Positions 25,901 through 35,848 of a DNA stretch of 64,000 bases are shown here, in pieces. The notes under the pieces were generated by a model, which was not told where the DNA came from, did no database searches, and saw only the letters and a program-made list of their open reading frames with translations. How positions within the stretch are numbered: the first letter of the stretch is position 1; each line of letters starts with the position of its first letter. The DNA lies in NCBI RefSeq assembly GCF_000236805.1, contig NZ_AGFX01000041.1, positions 372,001 through 436,000 on the forward strand, given 5' to 3'. Source of the stretch: Paenibacillus peoriae KCTC 3763 (lineage in GTDB: Bacteria > Bacillota > Bacilli > Paenibacillales > Paenibacillaceae). The position numbers were made by a program, and so were the translations under genes.

Positions 25901-26440
25901 TTACAGGTTTTTGTCGCCTGGTTTCCAGTTCATTGGGCACAAGCCACCGGATTGCAGAGCTTGCAGTACACGCAATGTTTCTTCCACACTGCGACCCACA
26001 TCGTTGTGGTTAACCACTTGATATTTTAATTCGCCTTCTGGATCAATGATGAACAAGCCGCGCAAAGCAATGCCTTCTTCTTCGATCAGAACGCCATAAT
26101 CGCTTGCTGTTTTTTTGGTGATGTCAGAGGCCAACGGGAAGTTCAGTTTACCCAGACCATTGTTTTCTTTAGCTGTATTAATCCATGCTTTGTGACTGTG
26201 TACAGAGTCTACACTGATACCCAGAATTTCAGTATCCAGCTCTTTGAATTGGTCAGCAGCATCGCTCAATGCTGTAATTTCCGTTGGGCACACAAAAGTG
26301 AAATCCAGTGGATAGAAGAAAAATACGAGCCATTTGCCACGGTAATCGGAAAGCTTCACCGAACCAAATTCTTGACCGTCCCCACTCACGGTTTCCAATG
26401 CAAAATCAGGTGCAGGTCTTCCTACCAATCTTTCTGCCAT
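25901..26440 (-). CDS. Typical 2-Cys peroxiredoxin (AhpC/TSA family)
   Basis: A 179-residue thiol peroxidase that reduces H2O2 and organic hydroperoxides in the cytosol. The peroxidatic Cys is in [14 protein letters not shown] (about residue 52), and the resolving Cys in [12 protein letters not shown] near the C-terminus (about 170), so it is a typical 2-Cys form. The start at [13 protein letters not shown] has AGGAGG ten bases upstream; the longer frame has none. No ahpF or other reductase gene is adjacent. The promoter carries two Fur/PerR-like boxes, so peroxide induction is likely. Confidence 0.92.
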   Translation of the reverse strand: MAERLVGRPAPDFALETVSGDGQEFGSVKLSDYRGKWLVFFFYPLDFTFVCPTEITALSDAADQFKELDTEILGISVDSVHSHKAWINTAKENNGLGKLNFPLASDITKKTASDYGVLIEEEGIALRGLFIIDPEGELKYQVVNHNDVGRSVEETLRVLQALQSGGLCPMNWKPGDKNL

Positions 26441-26524
26441 AACATGAAATCCTCCTTTAAAATATGTAAGAAAAACACCGTTTGTGTTCTTCTCAATCAT
26501 CTGTATTGTATTAAACAACTTACT

Positions 26525-26593
26525 TGATAAATGTTATCATTCGCACAATTCAAAGTCAATATTGTAACCATTACTTTTTTATAATTATTTTAA
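26525..26593 (-). promoter_or_regulatory. Peroxiredoxin promoter with two PerR/Fur-like boxes
   Basis: Minus-strand TTGACT (26554-26559), a 17-base spacer and TAACAT (26531-26536). The palindrome TGATAAATGTTATCA (26525-26539) covers the -10 and matches 13 of 15 positions of the Fur-family box; TTAAAATAATTATAA (26579-26593) matches the PerR consensus at 14 of 15, about 20 bases upstream of the -35. The rest of the 340-base gap up to leuB is AT-rich, with an imperfect hairpin at 26655-26682 as the possible leuB terminator. Confidence 0.6.
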
Positions 26594-26780
26594 ACTGGAT
26601 AAAAAATTCACGATTTATACACACTTTGAGAATCTTACACTTACTGATACACAAGCAGCCCCTGATTACTCAGGAGCCGCTGTACCCAACATGGATTGTA
26701 AAAGCCTTCGATATAATTCATTGTATGATCTTACTATATAATAGGAAGCTTTTTTTCAGAACAGGTGCGTTTTGGAGCCT

Positions 26781-27857
26781 TTAGCGGATAGCTGCTGCGA
26801 TCAGATCACCCATTTGAGTGGTCGAGATGGCTTGAGATTTATCCACCGCAATATCCGCTGTACGATGTCCTGCATCCAGTACCTCAGCCACCGCTTTCTC
26901 AATAGCGTCAGCTGCTTTCTCATACCCGAAGGTGAGGCGGAACATCAAAGCAACGGACAAAATCGTTGCAATCGGATTTGCCAATCCTTGACCTGCAATG
27001 TCCGGTGCCGAACCGTGCACTGGCTCGTACAGACCAAAACTGCCTTCTCCGAGTGATGCAGAGGACAGCATACCGATAGACCCTGTCAGCATAGCCGCTT
27101 CATCACTTAGAATGTCACCAAACATATTTTCCGTCACGATGACGTCAAAGCTGGATGGACGACGCAGCAATTGCATCGCACAGTTATCCACCAATACATG
27201 CTCCAGCTCTACATCCGGATAGTCTACAGCGACCCGGTTAACTACTTCCCGCCATAAACGGGAAGTTTCCAGTACGTTAGCCTTGTCTACCGATGCGAGC
27301 TTTTTGCGGCGTTTTTGTGCAATCTCGAAAGATTGGCGAACAATCCGCTCAACTTCCGTTACATTATATGCACAGGTATCAACTGCCTCCTCACCCTGAG
27401 CACTCTCACGTCTGAACTTCTCACCGAAGTAGATGCCGCCCGTCAGCTCACGCACGACGATCAGATCCGTTCCTTCCAACACTTCTGGTTTCAGTGTAGA
27501 AGCATCCTTAAGACAATCGAAGACGACAGCGGGACGAAGATTCGAAAACAGGCCGAGCTCTTTGCGAATACCCAGCAGACCGGTTTCAGGACGAAGTTCC
27601 TTGGGATTGTTGTCCCATTGAGGCCCACCTACCGCCCCCAACAAAACGGCATCTGCAGATTGACATATAGCCAGTGTTTCTTCCGGCAATGGCGTTCCCT
27701 TTTTATCAATAGCGACTCCGCCAAACAGTGCATGCTCTGTTTCAAACGAAAGACCAAACACTTCTTCCGTACGCTTCAAAATTTTCTCCGCTTCAGCGAC
27801 CACTTCCGGTCCGATTCCATCACCAGCTATTACCGCAATCTTTTTCACGTCTGCCAT
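26781..27857 (-). CDS. leuB: 3-isopropylmalate dehydrogenase
   Basis: Oxidises and decarboxylates 3-isopropylmalate to 2-ketoisocaproate with NAD+, in leucine synthesis. The 358-residue protein has the isocitrate/isopropylmalate dehydrogenase pattern: [19 protein letters not shown] at the start, [12 protein letters not shown], and the metal/substrate loop [14 protein letters not shown] with the nucleotide site [18 protein letters not shown]. The ATG at 27857 has GAGGAG eight bases upstream. It is the last visible gene of the ilv-leu cluster; leuC and leuD do not follow, and the next gene is an unrelated peroxiredoxin. The 293-base gap from leuA contains a terminator-like hairpin, so leuB might be partly uncoupled. 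Confidence 0.95.
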   Translation of the reverse strand: MADVKKIAVIAGDGIGPEVVAEAEKILKRTEEVFGLSFETEHALFGGVAIDKKGTPLPEETLAICQSADAVLLGAVGGPQWDNNPKELRPETGLLGIRKELGLFSNLRPAVVFDCLKDASTLKPEVLEGTDLIVVRELTGGIYFGEKFRRESAQGEEAVDTCAYNVTEVERIVRQSFEIAQKRRKKLASVDKANVLETSRLWREVVNRVAVDYPDVELEHVLVDNCAMQLLRRPSSFDVIVTENMFGDILSDEAAMLTGSIGMLSSASLGEGSFGLYEPVHGSAPDIAGQGLANPIATILSVALMFRLTFGYEKAADAIEKAVAEVLDAGHRTADIAVDKSQAISTTQMGDLIAAAIR

Positions 27858-28002
27858 CACGTACACTCCTCTTGTTATACAGCCCTACGGGCGTATTTTT
27901 CATACTTTCTTTGTAACATATACAGCAGGCTTTGACTAAGATATAGAATCTATCAATTCAATAGGCTCAGCCTATAAGATGGATTTTTCATTGGAAACAA
28001 CA

Positions 28003-28030
28003 AAACAGGACCGGAAATACCCGATCCTGT
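28003..28030 (-). terminator. Terminator-like hairpin between leuA and leuB
   Basis: A 10-bp stem with one mismatch (ACAGGACCGG against CCGATCCTGT) followed on the minus strand by TTTTGTTGTTT. It could reduce readthrough into leuB or act as an internal attenuator. Confidence 0.5.
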
Positions 28031-28059
28031 CAGCATTTTGTATCATTTGATTTGCAATG

Positions 28060-28109
28060 CTCGAAAGTACAATATATAGATGAACCAAACCGTTTCGAGC
28101 TATATATTG
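28060..28109. repeat. Interleaved inverted repeats in the leuA-leuB gap
   Basis: CTCGAAA (28060-28066) pairs with TTTCGAG (28093-28099), and CAATATATAG (28070-28079) pairs with CTATATATTG (28100-28109), in the order A-B-A'-B'. The two stems can form one at a time or, with strain, as a pseudoknot. Both matches are perfect. Confidence 0.6.
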
Positions 28110-28150
28110 CTGAATTGAAATCGCTTTGGGGATTTATGCAAAATGCCCAA

Positions 28151-29692
28151 TTAGGAATTATAATCTACGCGATTGCTGTAGTTTTTACGCTTGTCGATCA
28201 AACCGTTCAGTGCATCCACGTAAGCTCGGGCACTTGCTTCCAGAATATCGGTGCTTACGCCACGCCCCTGCACTGACAGCCCATTTTGCGTCAGCACCAC
28301 GTGCACTTCACCCAGAGCATCCTTACCATGGGTAACAGACTTGATGGAGTAATCCGACAGTACAACGCTCTCGCCGCTGGCTTCATCAATCGCATTGTAA
28401 ATCGCATCGACAGAACCGTTCCCTTCAGCCTCCGTCTCAATAACCTGACCTTCTTCGTTAACCAGACTCACTTTGGCAGAAGGCGTAGTCTCATTACCGA
28501 AGGTTACGAACATCGTTTTCAGCGTGAAGACCTCAGGTGTATCTGCCAGTTTTTCTTCCAGCAATGCCAGAATGTCATCATCTGATACTTCCTTCTTCTT
28601 GTCAGCCAAATCCTTGAACTGCCCGAAAGCTCGGTTCAGCTCTTCTTCACTCAATTCGTAGCCCAGCTCGATCAAACGCTCGCGGAAGGCGTGACGTCCG
28701 GAATGCTTGCCCAGAACCAGCTTGCTTTCCTTCAGCCCGATACTTTCCGGCGTCATGATTTCATAGGTGGTTTTTTCCTTCAGCATGCCATCCTGATGAA
28801 TACCTGATTCATGTGCAAAAGCATTCGCACCAACAATTGCCTTGTTCCCCGGCACCACCATCCCTGTCAAACGGCTGACCAGACGGCTCGTACGGGAAAT
28901 TTCCGACAATTGCAAAGATGTTTTGGCCTGAAAAAATTCCTGTCTCGTTTCCAGCGCCATCGCAATCTCCTCAATAGCTGTATTTCCGGCGCGTTCGCCA
29001 ATGCCGTTAATGGTTCCCTCAATCTGATCCGCCCCGTTCAGGATTGCAGCCAGTGTATTAGCGGTAGCCATGCCCAAATCGTTGTGACAATGCGCACTCA
29101 GTTGAATCTTATCTACATCAACTACATTTTCCTTGATATGCTTGAAAATGTTACCGTATTCATAAGGTGTCAAGTAACCCACCGTATCTGGGATATTGAC
29201 GACAGACGCGCCCTCCTGTACAGCCATGGTGACCATTTCGACTACAAAATCAAGCTCTGTACGACCTGCATCCTCCAAAGAAAATTCCACTTTGGGCAAA
29301 TATTTCAATCCATAGCGAATGGCTGAACGGGCAGTCTCCAATACCTGTGCTTTCTCCATCCGCAGCTTATGCTGACGGTGAATCGGCGAGGTTGCCAAAA
29401 AGATATGGATACATGGGTCCTGTGCTCCTTTGAGCGCCTCGCGAACCGCATCAATATCCTGCTCCCTTGCACGTGAAAGCCCGATGACTGTTGAATTTTT
29501 GACAGCCTTGGCAACCGCATTAACAGCGGCCAAATCCCCCGGTGAAGCAGCCGGGAATCCTGCTTCCATACGGTCAATCCCCAGTTTTTCCAACTGATGG
29601 GCGATCTCTACTTTCTCACGGGTATTCAAGTTCACGCCCGGTGATTGTTCCCCGTCTCTCAACGTTGTGTCAAATATATATATTTTGCGCAA
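28151..29692 (-). CDS. leuA: 2-isopropylmalate synthase
   Basis: Condenses acetyl-CoA with 2-ketoisovalerate, the first committed step to leucine. The 513-residue protein has the HMGL catalytic barrel: IFDTTLRDGEQSPGVNLN (metal-binding Asp and catalytic Arg), LSAHCHNDLGMATANTLAAI (metal histidines), GIGERAGNTAIEEIAMAL, and the C-terminal LeuA regulatory domain (VSLVNEEGQVIETEAEGNGS) where leucine inhibits. The gene starts with TTG, seven bases after GGAGGTG; no closer ATG exists. It is the fourth gene of the ilvB-ilvN-ilvC-leuA order, 127 bases after ilvC. Confidence 0.95.
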   Translation of the reverse strand: MRKIYIFDTTLRDGEQSPGVNLNTREKVEIAHQLEKLGIDRMEAGFPAASPGDLAAVNAVAKAVKNSTVIGLSRAREQDIDAVREALKGAQDPCIHIFLATSPIHRQHKLRMEKAQVLETARSAIRYGLKYLPKVEFSLEDAGRTELDFVVEMVTMAVQEGASVVNIPDTVGYLTPYEYGNIFKHIKENVVDVDKIQLSAHCHNDLGMATANTLAAILNGADQIEGTINGIGERAGNTAIEEIAMALETRQEFFQAKTSLQLSEISRTSRLVSRLTGMVVPGNKAIVGANAFAHESGIHQDGMLKEKTTYEIMTPESIGLKESKLVLGKHSGRHAFRERLIELGYELSEEELNRAFGQFKDLADKKKEVSDDDILALLEEKLADTPEVFTLKTMFVTFGNETTPSAKVSLVNEEGQVIETEAEGNGSVDAIYNAIDEASGESVVLSDYSIKSVTHGKDALGEVHVVLTQNGLSVQGRGVSTDILEASARAYVDALNGLIDKRKNYSNRVDYNS

Positions 29693-29819
29693 CGTAATAC
29701 ACCTCCCTCAGGATTAGGACCTTTAAATTTACAATGCGGCTCATGCAATAAGCAGGGCCGCATTGTAAGATAAGCTTTATGAATGAATCATATTGTTGAA
29801 CACAGAGTACAAAAAGAGC

Positions 29820-30944
<1,125 letters not shown>

Positions 30945-30974
30945 CTATAAGCGGTAATCCGTTAAAGCTCCGTA

Positions 30975-31460
30975 TTAAGCATTGCCGCGTACCATAGCTG
31001 TAACGCCGGTTCGGGTCAACTCGCGAATACCGTAAGGCTTCAGCAACTCAATCATGGCGTCTATTTTTTCAGTATCGCCAATGACCTGAACGATCAAGCT
31101 CGTCGTTCCAACATCAATGACAGCTGCTCTGAATGTTTCCACCACACCCATGATTTCCGGCCGCTGAGGTGGCTCCGCCTTTACCTTGATCATCGCCAAT
31201 TCACGAGCAACCATCGGCTTGGAGCTAAGATCGATGACCTTGATCACATCAACCAGCTTATAAAGCTGCTTTTCAATCTGCTCCAGGTTGTTCTCATCTC
31301 CCACAGTTACGATGACCATACGGGATAATCCGACTTCTTCCGATTGACCGACGGTTATACTCTCAATGTTAAAGCCACGGCGACCGAACAGACCGGACAC
31401 ACGCTGCAAAACGCCGGGATGATCATTTACCAGTACAGCAATGGTATTTTTAGTCGTCAT
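30975..31460 (-). CDS. ilvN: Acetolactate synthase small (regulatory) subunit
   Basis: The 161-residue regulatory subunit of acetohydroxyacid synthase, which binds valine (or other branched-chain amino acids) and stimulates the catalytic subunit. Two regions are seen: an N-terminal ACT domain, IAVLVNDHPGVLQRVSGLF then FNIESITVGQ, and a C-terminal domain ending LLKPYGIRELTRTGVTAMVR. Its ATG follows the ilvB stop by one base, indicating translational coupling. The 161-residue length is the usual bacterial form. Confidence 0.95.
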   Translation of the reverse strand: MTTKNTIAVLVNDHPGVLQRVSGLFGRRGFNIESITVGQSEEVGLSRMVIVTVGDENNLEQIEKQLYKLVDVIKVIDLSSKPMVARELAMIKVKAEPPQRPEIMGVVETFRAAVIDVGTTSLIVQVIGDTEKIDAMIELLKPYGIRELTRTGVTAMVRGNA

Positions 31461-31461
31461 T

Positions 31462-33207
31462 TTACTCGTCCCCCATCAGCATTTGATCAATTGTCGAACC
31501 TTGCGTCACCATCGGATATACATTCTCTTCTCTGCTGACTACAAACTCGACAACGACCGGTCCGGGTGTATCAAGCGCCTCCTGCCAAGCCCGACGTGCC
31601 TCTTCCTTATTCGTAGCACGCAAACCTTTTACACCGTATGCTTCAGCTAGTTTCACAAAATCCGGGCTTCCAGCCAGATCAATGTGACTATACCGGTTGT
31701 TATAGATCAATTCCTGCCATTGGCGAACCATTCCAAGCACCTGATTGTTAATGATTACGATTTTGACCGGGATATTGTTGATCGCGCAGATGGCTAGCTC
31801 CTGCGAACACATTTGCATACCGCCGTCTCCGTTAATCGAGATTACCAATCGGTCGGGATTGGCCATCTGAGCGCCAATCGCTGAAGGAAAACCAAAGCCC
31901 ATCGTCCCCAGTCCACCAGATGTCACCCATGAGCGCGGCTGATTGAATTTGTAATACTGCGCTGCCCACATTTGATGCTGGCCCACATCCGTCGTAACGA
32001 TTGCGCCGCCCTTGGTCGTTTCATCCAGCAGTTCAATAACCCATTGTGGCTTAAGCACTGTATCGGAATCCTTATAAGAATAAGGCTTCTCGTTCTTCCA
32101 TCGCTGAATTTGTGCTCTCCATGCATCTGCCAGGTCCGCACGTTTCACATCCTGGTTCAGCAATTCCAGTACTGCCTTCACATCACCTACGATTGGAATG
32201 TCGGTCGCTACATTTTTGCCAATTTCAGCAGGATCGATATCAATGTGGACGATTTTGGCTTGTGGAGCAAATCCATCCAGCTTGCCTGTCACCCGATCAT
32301 CAAAACGAGCACCGATGCAGATCAGCAGATCCGACTGTTGAATAGCCTGATTGGAGGTGTACGTTCCGTGCATACCCGGCATTCCCGTCCATAGCTCGTG
32401 TCCACTTGGGAAAGCTCCCAGTCCCAACAATGTTGTCGTAATAGGAATTTCCGTTTTACGAACAAACTCGTAAAGTGCCTCATGTCCACCGGAGTATATA
32501 ACCCCGCCACCGGCTAGAATGAACGGGCGTTCTGCCTCTGATATAGCCTGAGTCAGCTTGTCTAGTTGAATCTTGTTAGGCAGCACTGTCGGGCTATAGC
32601 CCCGCATAGTCACAGGTCCCGTTTGTGGAACAAACAGCGTTTGGGCTGCCGAAATATCCTTCGGGATATCAATCAGCACCGGCCCCTTGCGGCCTGTGTT
32701 GGCAATATGAAATGCCTCATGAATGATCCGCGGCAGTTCCTCTACGTCTCTTACCAGATAGCTGTGCTTCGTAATCGGCATTGTAATTCCCGTGATATCA
32801 GCTTCCTGGAAAGCATCCGTGCCGATCAGGGAGGATACTACATTACCCGTGATGACCACCAACGGCACCGAATCCATATAAGCCGTCGCAATACCCGTTA
32901 CTAGGTTTGTCGCACCAGGTCCGGATGTTGCGATACAGACCCCAACTTTACCGCTTGCCCGTGCATAACCATCTGCCGCATGAATTGCTCCTTGCTCGTG
33001 CCGGGTGAGAACATGCTTGAAATCCTTAAAGCCATACATGGCATCGTAAATATAAAGCACTGCACCACCAGGATATCCGAAGACACAATCTACTCCCTCC
33101 AGCAACAGGCTACGGAGCAAAATTTCCGAACCTGTAATCACTTCAGGTTCCATCCACTTTTGACGTAATTCATCGGTTGACCGAACTTCAGGAATTTGTG
33201 CACTCAT
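31462..33207 (-). CDS. ilvB: Acetolactate synthase large (catalytic) subunit
   Basis: The 581-residue TPP enzyme joining two pyruvates to acetolactate or pyruvate and 2-ketobutyrate to acetohydroxybutyrate. The TPP-activating Glu is in LTRHEQGAIHAADGYARASG (about residue 85), the FAD/quinone-like middle domain follows, and the TPP-Mg site is INGDGGMQMCSQELAICAIN with NN further on (IVIINNQVLGMVRQWQEL). AGGAGG sits seven to eight bases before the ATG. It is the first gene after the Leu-type T-box leader and is followed directly by ilvN. Confidence 0.97.
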   Translation of the reverse strand: MSAQIPEVRSTDELRQKWMEPEVITGSEILLRSLLLEGVDCVFGYPGGAVLYIYDAMYGFKDFKHVLTRHEQGAIHAADGYARASGKVGVCIATSGPGATNLVTGIATAYMDSVPLVVITGNVVSSLIGTDAFQEADITGITMPITKHSYLVRDVEELPRIIHEAFHIANTGRKGPVLIDIPKDISAAQTLFVPQTGPVTMRGYSPTVLPNKIQLDKLTQAISEAERPFILAGGGVIYSGGHEALYEFVRKTEIPITTTLLGLGAFPSGHELWTGMPGMHGTYTSNQAIQQSDLLICIGARFDDRVTGKLDGFAPQAKIVHIDIDPAEIGKNVATDIPIVGDVKAVLELLNQDVKRADLADAWRAQIQRWKNEKPYSYKDSDTVLKPQWVIELLDETTKGGAIVTTDVGQHQMWAAQYYKFNQPRSWVTSGGLGTMGFGFPSAIGAQMANPDRLVISINGDGGMQMCSQELAICAINNIPVKIVIINNQVLGMVRQWQELIYNNRYSHIDLAGSPDFVKLAEAYGVKGLRATNKEEARRAWQEALDTPGPVVVEFVVSREENVYPMVTQGSTIDQMLMGDE

Positions 33208-33254
33208 TGGTCATCCTCCTTTACAAAATTTACATACAGCTAACATTTGTGAAA

Positions 33255-33622
33255 ACAAAAAAACCTTTCATCCCTAGAACAGACTTGCTGTTACTGAGGG
33301 ACGAAAGGCTGTAGCTTCCGTGGTACCACCCGTGTTTGCCCGATATCTCACAATATCGAACCTTGGCAGGTACAGAAATCACAAAGGATTTCCATATCTG
33401 GCGTCTGTAACGTAGACCGTACGATTTTCCCTAATAGGTGAATCGGTGCACCGCTAAAATTCATTGGGCCCAAATACTTTTCAGGAAAACAGCTCCGAGG
33501 TGAGCTCGTTAAAAAGGGATTTTGGTGAAGCTTGCAGCTAATGCCTCACTCTCTGAACAAAAGAGCCCTAATCACTTCGTCCTCTTCATTGCCGTTGTGT
33601 TCATGTCATTCTTTCAAATGTT
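33255..33622 (-). promoter_or_regulatory. T-box leader of the ilv-leu operon (Leu, CUC specifier)
   Basis: A leftward T-box riboswitch. The core GGGTGGTACCACGG is near 33317-33331, followed by the terminator: CCTTTCGTCCCTCAG pairs with CTAGGGATGAAAGG before TTTTTTTG (about 33257-33310). Stem I begins near 33595 with GAAGAGGACGAAGTG. The specifier CTC is at 33502-33504, placed by alignment with the pheS leader in this window. It should sense uncharged tRNA-Leu. With the promoter it fills most of the 614-base gap 33208-33821. Confidence 0.92.
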
Positions 33623-33629
33623 TAGACAC

Positions 33630-33658
33630 ATTATATGTCCCCCATCTGGGATAGTCAA
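33630..33658 (-). promoter_or_regulatory. SigA promoter of the ilv-leu operon with a flanking palindrome
   Basis: TTGACT, a 17-base spacer and TATAAT on the minus strand. The -35 lies between the arms of a perfect inverted repeat, ATCTGGG (33644-33650) and CCCAGAT (33661-33667), so a repressor or activator could bind there. A degenerate CodY-like AATTTTTATGAAATC lies just upstream. Confidence 0.8.
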
Positions 33659-33821
33659 TACCCAGATTTCATAAAAATTTATGTTTATCTTTTGAAGCAC
33701 CTCAAAGTCGCACGCATGCAACCGATGCCCGCATATGATAAAAAGACCACACGGTAAGACGGGTGCACACCTCCAAAACCACGTCTTGTCTTGTTAACTG
33801 GGTAGAAAAGGAGGCCCGTTT

Positions 33822-34262
33822 ATGATTCGCAAACGCATCGCTCAGGATGATACGGTGATCTTTCGTCTGATCGAGCAAGAGCTTGTCCCCCTATCACATT
33901 TAAGCGCCCAGGAAATGGAGCAAATACGTAAAGAATTACCCCGGCGCTTAAACCGGGGCATCACTTTTGTGGCTTGCAGGCCGGATCATGCACAGGTTGT
34001 TGGCTTCATTCATGTTATGCTGCACGGGGAACTGTTATACATTGATTTGATCGCAATTTCTTCGGCTCATCAAGGTAAGCGCTACGGAAAAAAATTGCTG
34101 GAATATGCTGAGCACTACGGGCGAATACGACGCTGCAAGCGGGTCAAAGTCATGGTAGACGAAGACAATATCCGGGGAATCCATTTTTATCTGCGCCACC
34201 AATATCAAATATTGCGCTACGTAGCCCTGAGCCGATGCCACGAACTTGAAAAATCACTGTGA
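33822..34262 (+). CDS. GNAT-family N-acetyltransferase
   Basis: A 146-residue GCN5-related acetyltransferase. The acetyl-CoA-binding motif A is seen in LIAISSAHQGKRYGKKLLEY, preceded by the beta-strand VVGFIHVMLHGELLYIDLIA and followed by the usual VMVDEDNIRGIHFYLRHQYQ with the C-terminal Tyr/Phe packing. AAGGAGG seven bases upstream of the ATG is a strong site. It is a single gene divergent from ilvB. The acceptor substrate cannot be told; small protein or metabolite acetylation are both possible. Confidence 0.85.
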   Translation: MIRKRIAQDDTVIFRLIEQELVPLSHLSAQEMEQIRKELPRRLNRGITFVACRPDHAQVVGFIHVMLHGELLYIDLIAISSAHQGKRYGKKLLEYAEHYGRIRRCKRVKVMVDEDNIRGIHFYLRHQYQILRYVALSRCHELEKSL

Positions 34263-34296
34263 AAAGCCGACTCCTTGGGATGCTGATCTTGTTATC

Positions 34297-34626
34297 CTAA
34301 AATAAATTGGGGTAATACGGAGAACCTCCCCCAGGATACCCCCCATTGGTATAAGGGGCAGGCTGAGGGTCGTATCCATAGCCTGGTCCGTAGCCATTAT
34401 ATCCGCCGTAGGCATAAGGAGCCGTGCCGATGGCAAGCAAGTCAAACAGCACCAGGGGAATAATCGCCTTCGTGTTTACTTTTTTCTTGCGGTTTGGTTG
34501 GAGAACCAGTCGGTTGCCCGAAATGCGGATCAGCTTGCCGCTGACCTGGGAACCATCCTTGCGAGTAGCGAAGATGACTTTGCCAACAAGCTTCTCCACC
34601 TGCTTTCTGGTTACTGCCTGTTTCAT
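34297..34626 (-). CDS. Small protein with Sm-like N-domain and Gly/Tyr-rich tail
   Basis: A 109-residue protein I cannot name. Residues 1-45 (MKQAVTRKQVEKLVGKVIFA, then SGKLIRISGNRLVLQPNRKK) have the strand pattern of a small SH3/Sm-like barrel. A hydrophobic segment follows (AIIPLVLFDLLAIGTAPYAY), and the last ~40 residues are Gly/Tyr/Pro-rich (GYNGYGPGYGYDPQPAPY to SPYYPNLF). Such tails are common in spore coat or surface proteins. AGGAGG seven bases upstream sets the start. It is convergent with the acetyltransferase gene. Coat association is inferred from composition only. Confidence 0.6.
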   Translation of the reverse strand: MKQAVTRKQVEKLVGKVIFATRKDGSQVSGKLIRISGNRLVLQPNRKKKVNTKAIIPLVLFDLLAIGTAPYAYGGYNGYGPGYGYDPQPAPYTNGGYPGGGSPYYPNLF

Positions 34627-34796
34627 CGTATTTCCTCCTTCTTTCTCAACGAATGGACAGATTGAACGGCTCCTTGATAGCTCACCACTACCACAAAATA
34701 GACTGGAGCTGACAGGGGCCGAGCGTCCGTCCAATCTGCATAGCACATTCTATTCTCTTCATACCAGAAGCGTATGTTTAAATGCCTGCACAACCT

Positions 34797-34835
34797 AAAA
34801 AAATCTAGTACCTGAGATGCAGATACCAGATTTTT
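34797..34835 (-). terminator. Terminator of the nup operon
   Basis: A 16-bp stem (34799-34814 with 34820-34835) that pairs completely on the minus-strand transcript using two G-U pairs, ending in TTTTTTT. It lies about 50 bases past the nupQ stop codon. A second AT-rich stem-loop (34849-34869) precedes it. Confidence 0.75.
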
Positions 34836-34887
34836 GAGGTGTCAATTACAGTTTTAAAACATAAAACTGACAGCTGTTGATGACTTC

Positions 34888-35847
34888 TTAACGCTTGCTA
34901 GGATCATAAAGCTGACCCAAAGCAGCCGGAGCTCGTGACCGGCCTACAGCTGCTACCAGTACAATAATCGTCAAGAGATACGGCAGCATAAAAATAATTT
35001 CCTGGGGAATACTTTGCGACCATGCAAACAACTGTACATAGTTGCGAATCGCTTGTGAAAAGCCGAAAAATACGGCTGCGCCAAAAGCACCGAGCGGATT
35101 CCATTTGCCGAAAATCATAGCGGCAATAGCAATATATCCCTGACCGGAAACTGTATTATGCGAGAACATATTGGTTGTAGTCAGGGTGATCGTAGCTCCA
35201 CCTATGCCTGCCAACGCACCACTAATCATGACACCGATATAACGAAGGCGATTAACCTTGATACCTACGGTATCCGCTGCACCCGGATGCTCCCCAACCG
35301 AACGCAAACGCAAGCCAAATGGAGTTTTATACAAGGTGAAATATCCAATAATAACCAATAAAATAGCCAGGTACGTCGTTGGATATGCCTGAAAAAAGGC
35401 TTTCCCTGCAATTGGAATATCCACAAGGTAAGGAATGGATATTTCGTTAAAACCTTGAATACGACCGGTGTCACCATCACCTTCAAATAAAAGCTTGACC
35501 ATGTATAGCGTACTACCTGCCGCCAGAAAGTTAATGACAATCCCGCTTATGACTTGATCTGCTTTAAACGTAATCGAGGCTACAGCATGAATCAACGATA
35601 CCAGAATACCGAACACCGCAGCCGACAGCACGCCTACCCAAGCTGCAGAGGTGCCTCCCAGTCCCGCTTGCTCAGCATAAAATCCGCCGACACCAGCCGC
35701 AAACGCCCCAAATACCATTAGTCCTTCCAAACCGAGGTTCGTTACACCGGATTTTTCTGAAAAAACTCCGCCGAGAGACGCAAATATAATCGCCGTCGCA
35801 AAAACGAGCGTTGTATGGATTAATTCACCAAGTGTTAACCAACTCAT
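34888..35847 (-). CDS. nupQ: Nucleoside ABC transporter permease (NupQ-like)
   Basis: A 319-residue integral membrane permease with about nine hydrophobic helices, starting MSWLTLGELIHTTLVFATAI. The conserved segment FASLGGVFSEKSGVTNLGLEG and the YGLRLRS/EHPGAADTVGIKVN region are typical of the BPD_transp_2 permeases of ribose/nucleoside importers. Its ATG follows the nupP stop by one base, so translation is coupled. Order and homology match nupNOPQ of Bacillus subtilis, a guanosine/nucleoside importer. Specificity is inferred from that locus. Confidence 0.88.
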   Translation of the reverse strand: MSWLTLGELIHTTLVFATAIIFASLGGVFSEKSGVTNLGLEGLMVFGAFAAGVGGFYAEQAGLGGTSAAWVGVLSAAVFGILVSLIHAVASITFKADQVISGIVINFLAAGSTLYMVKLLFEGDGDTGRIQGFNEISIPYLVDIPIAGKAFFQAYPTTYLAILLVIIGYFTLYKTPFGLRLRSVGEHPGAADTVGIKVNRLRYIGVMISGALAGIGGATITLTTTNMFSHNTVSGQGYIAIAAMIFGKWNPLGAFGAAVFFGFSQAIRNYVQLFAWSQSIPQEIIFMLPYLLTIIVLVAAVGRSRAPAALGQLYDPSKR

Positions 35848-35848
35848 T

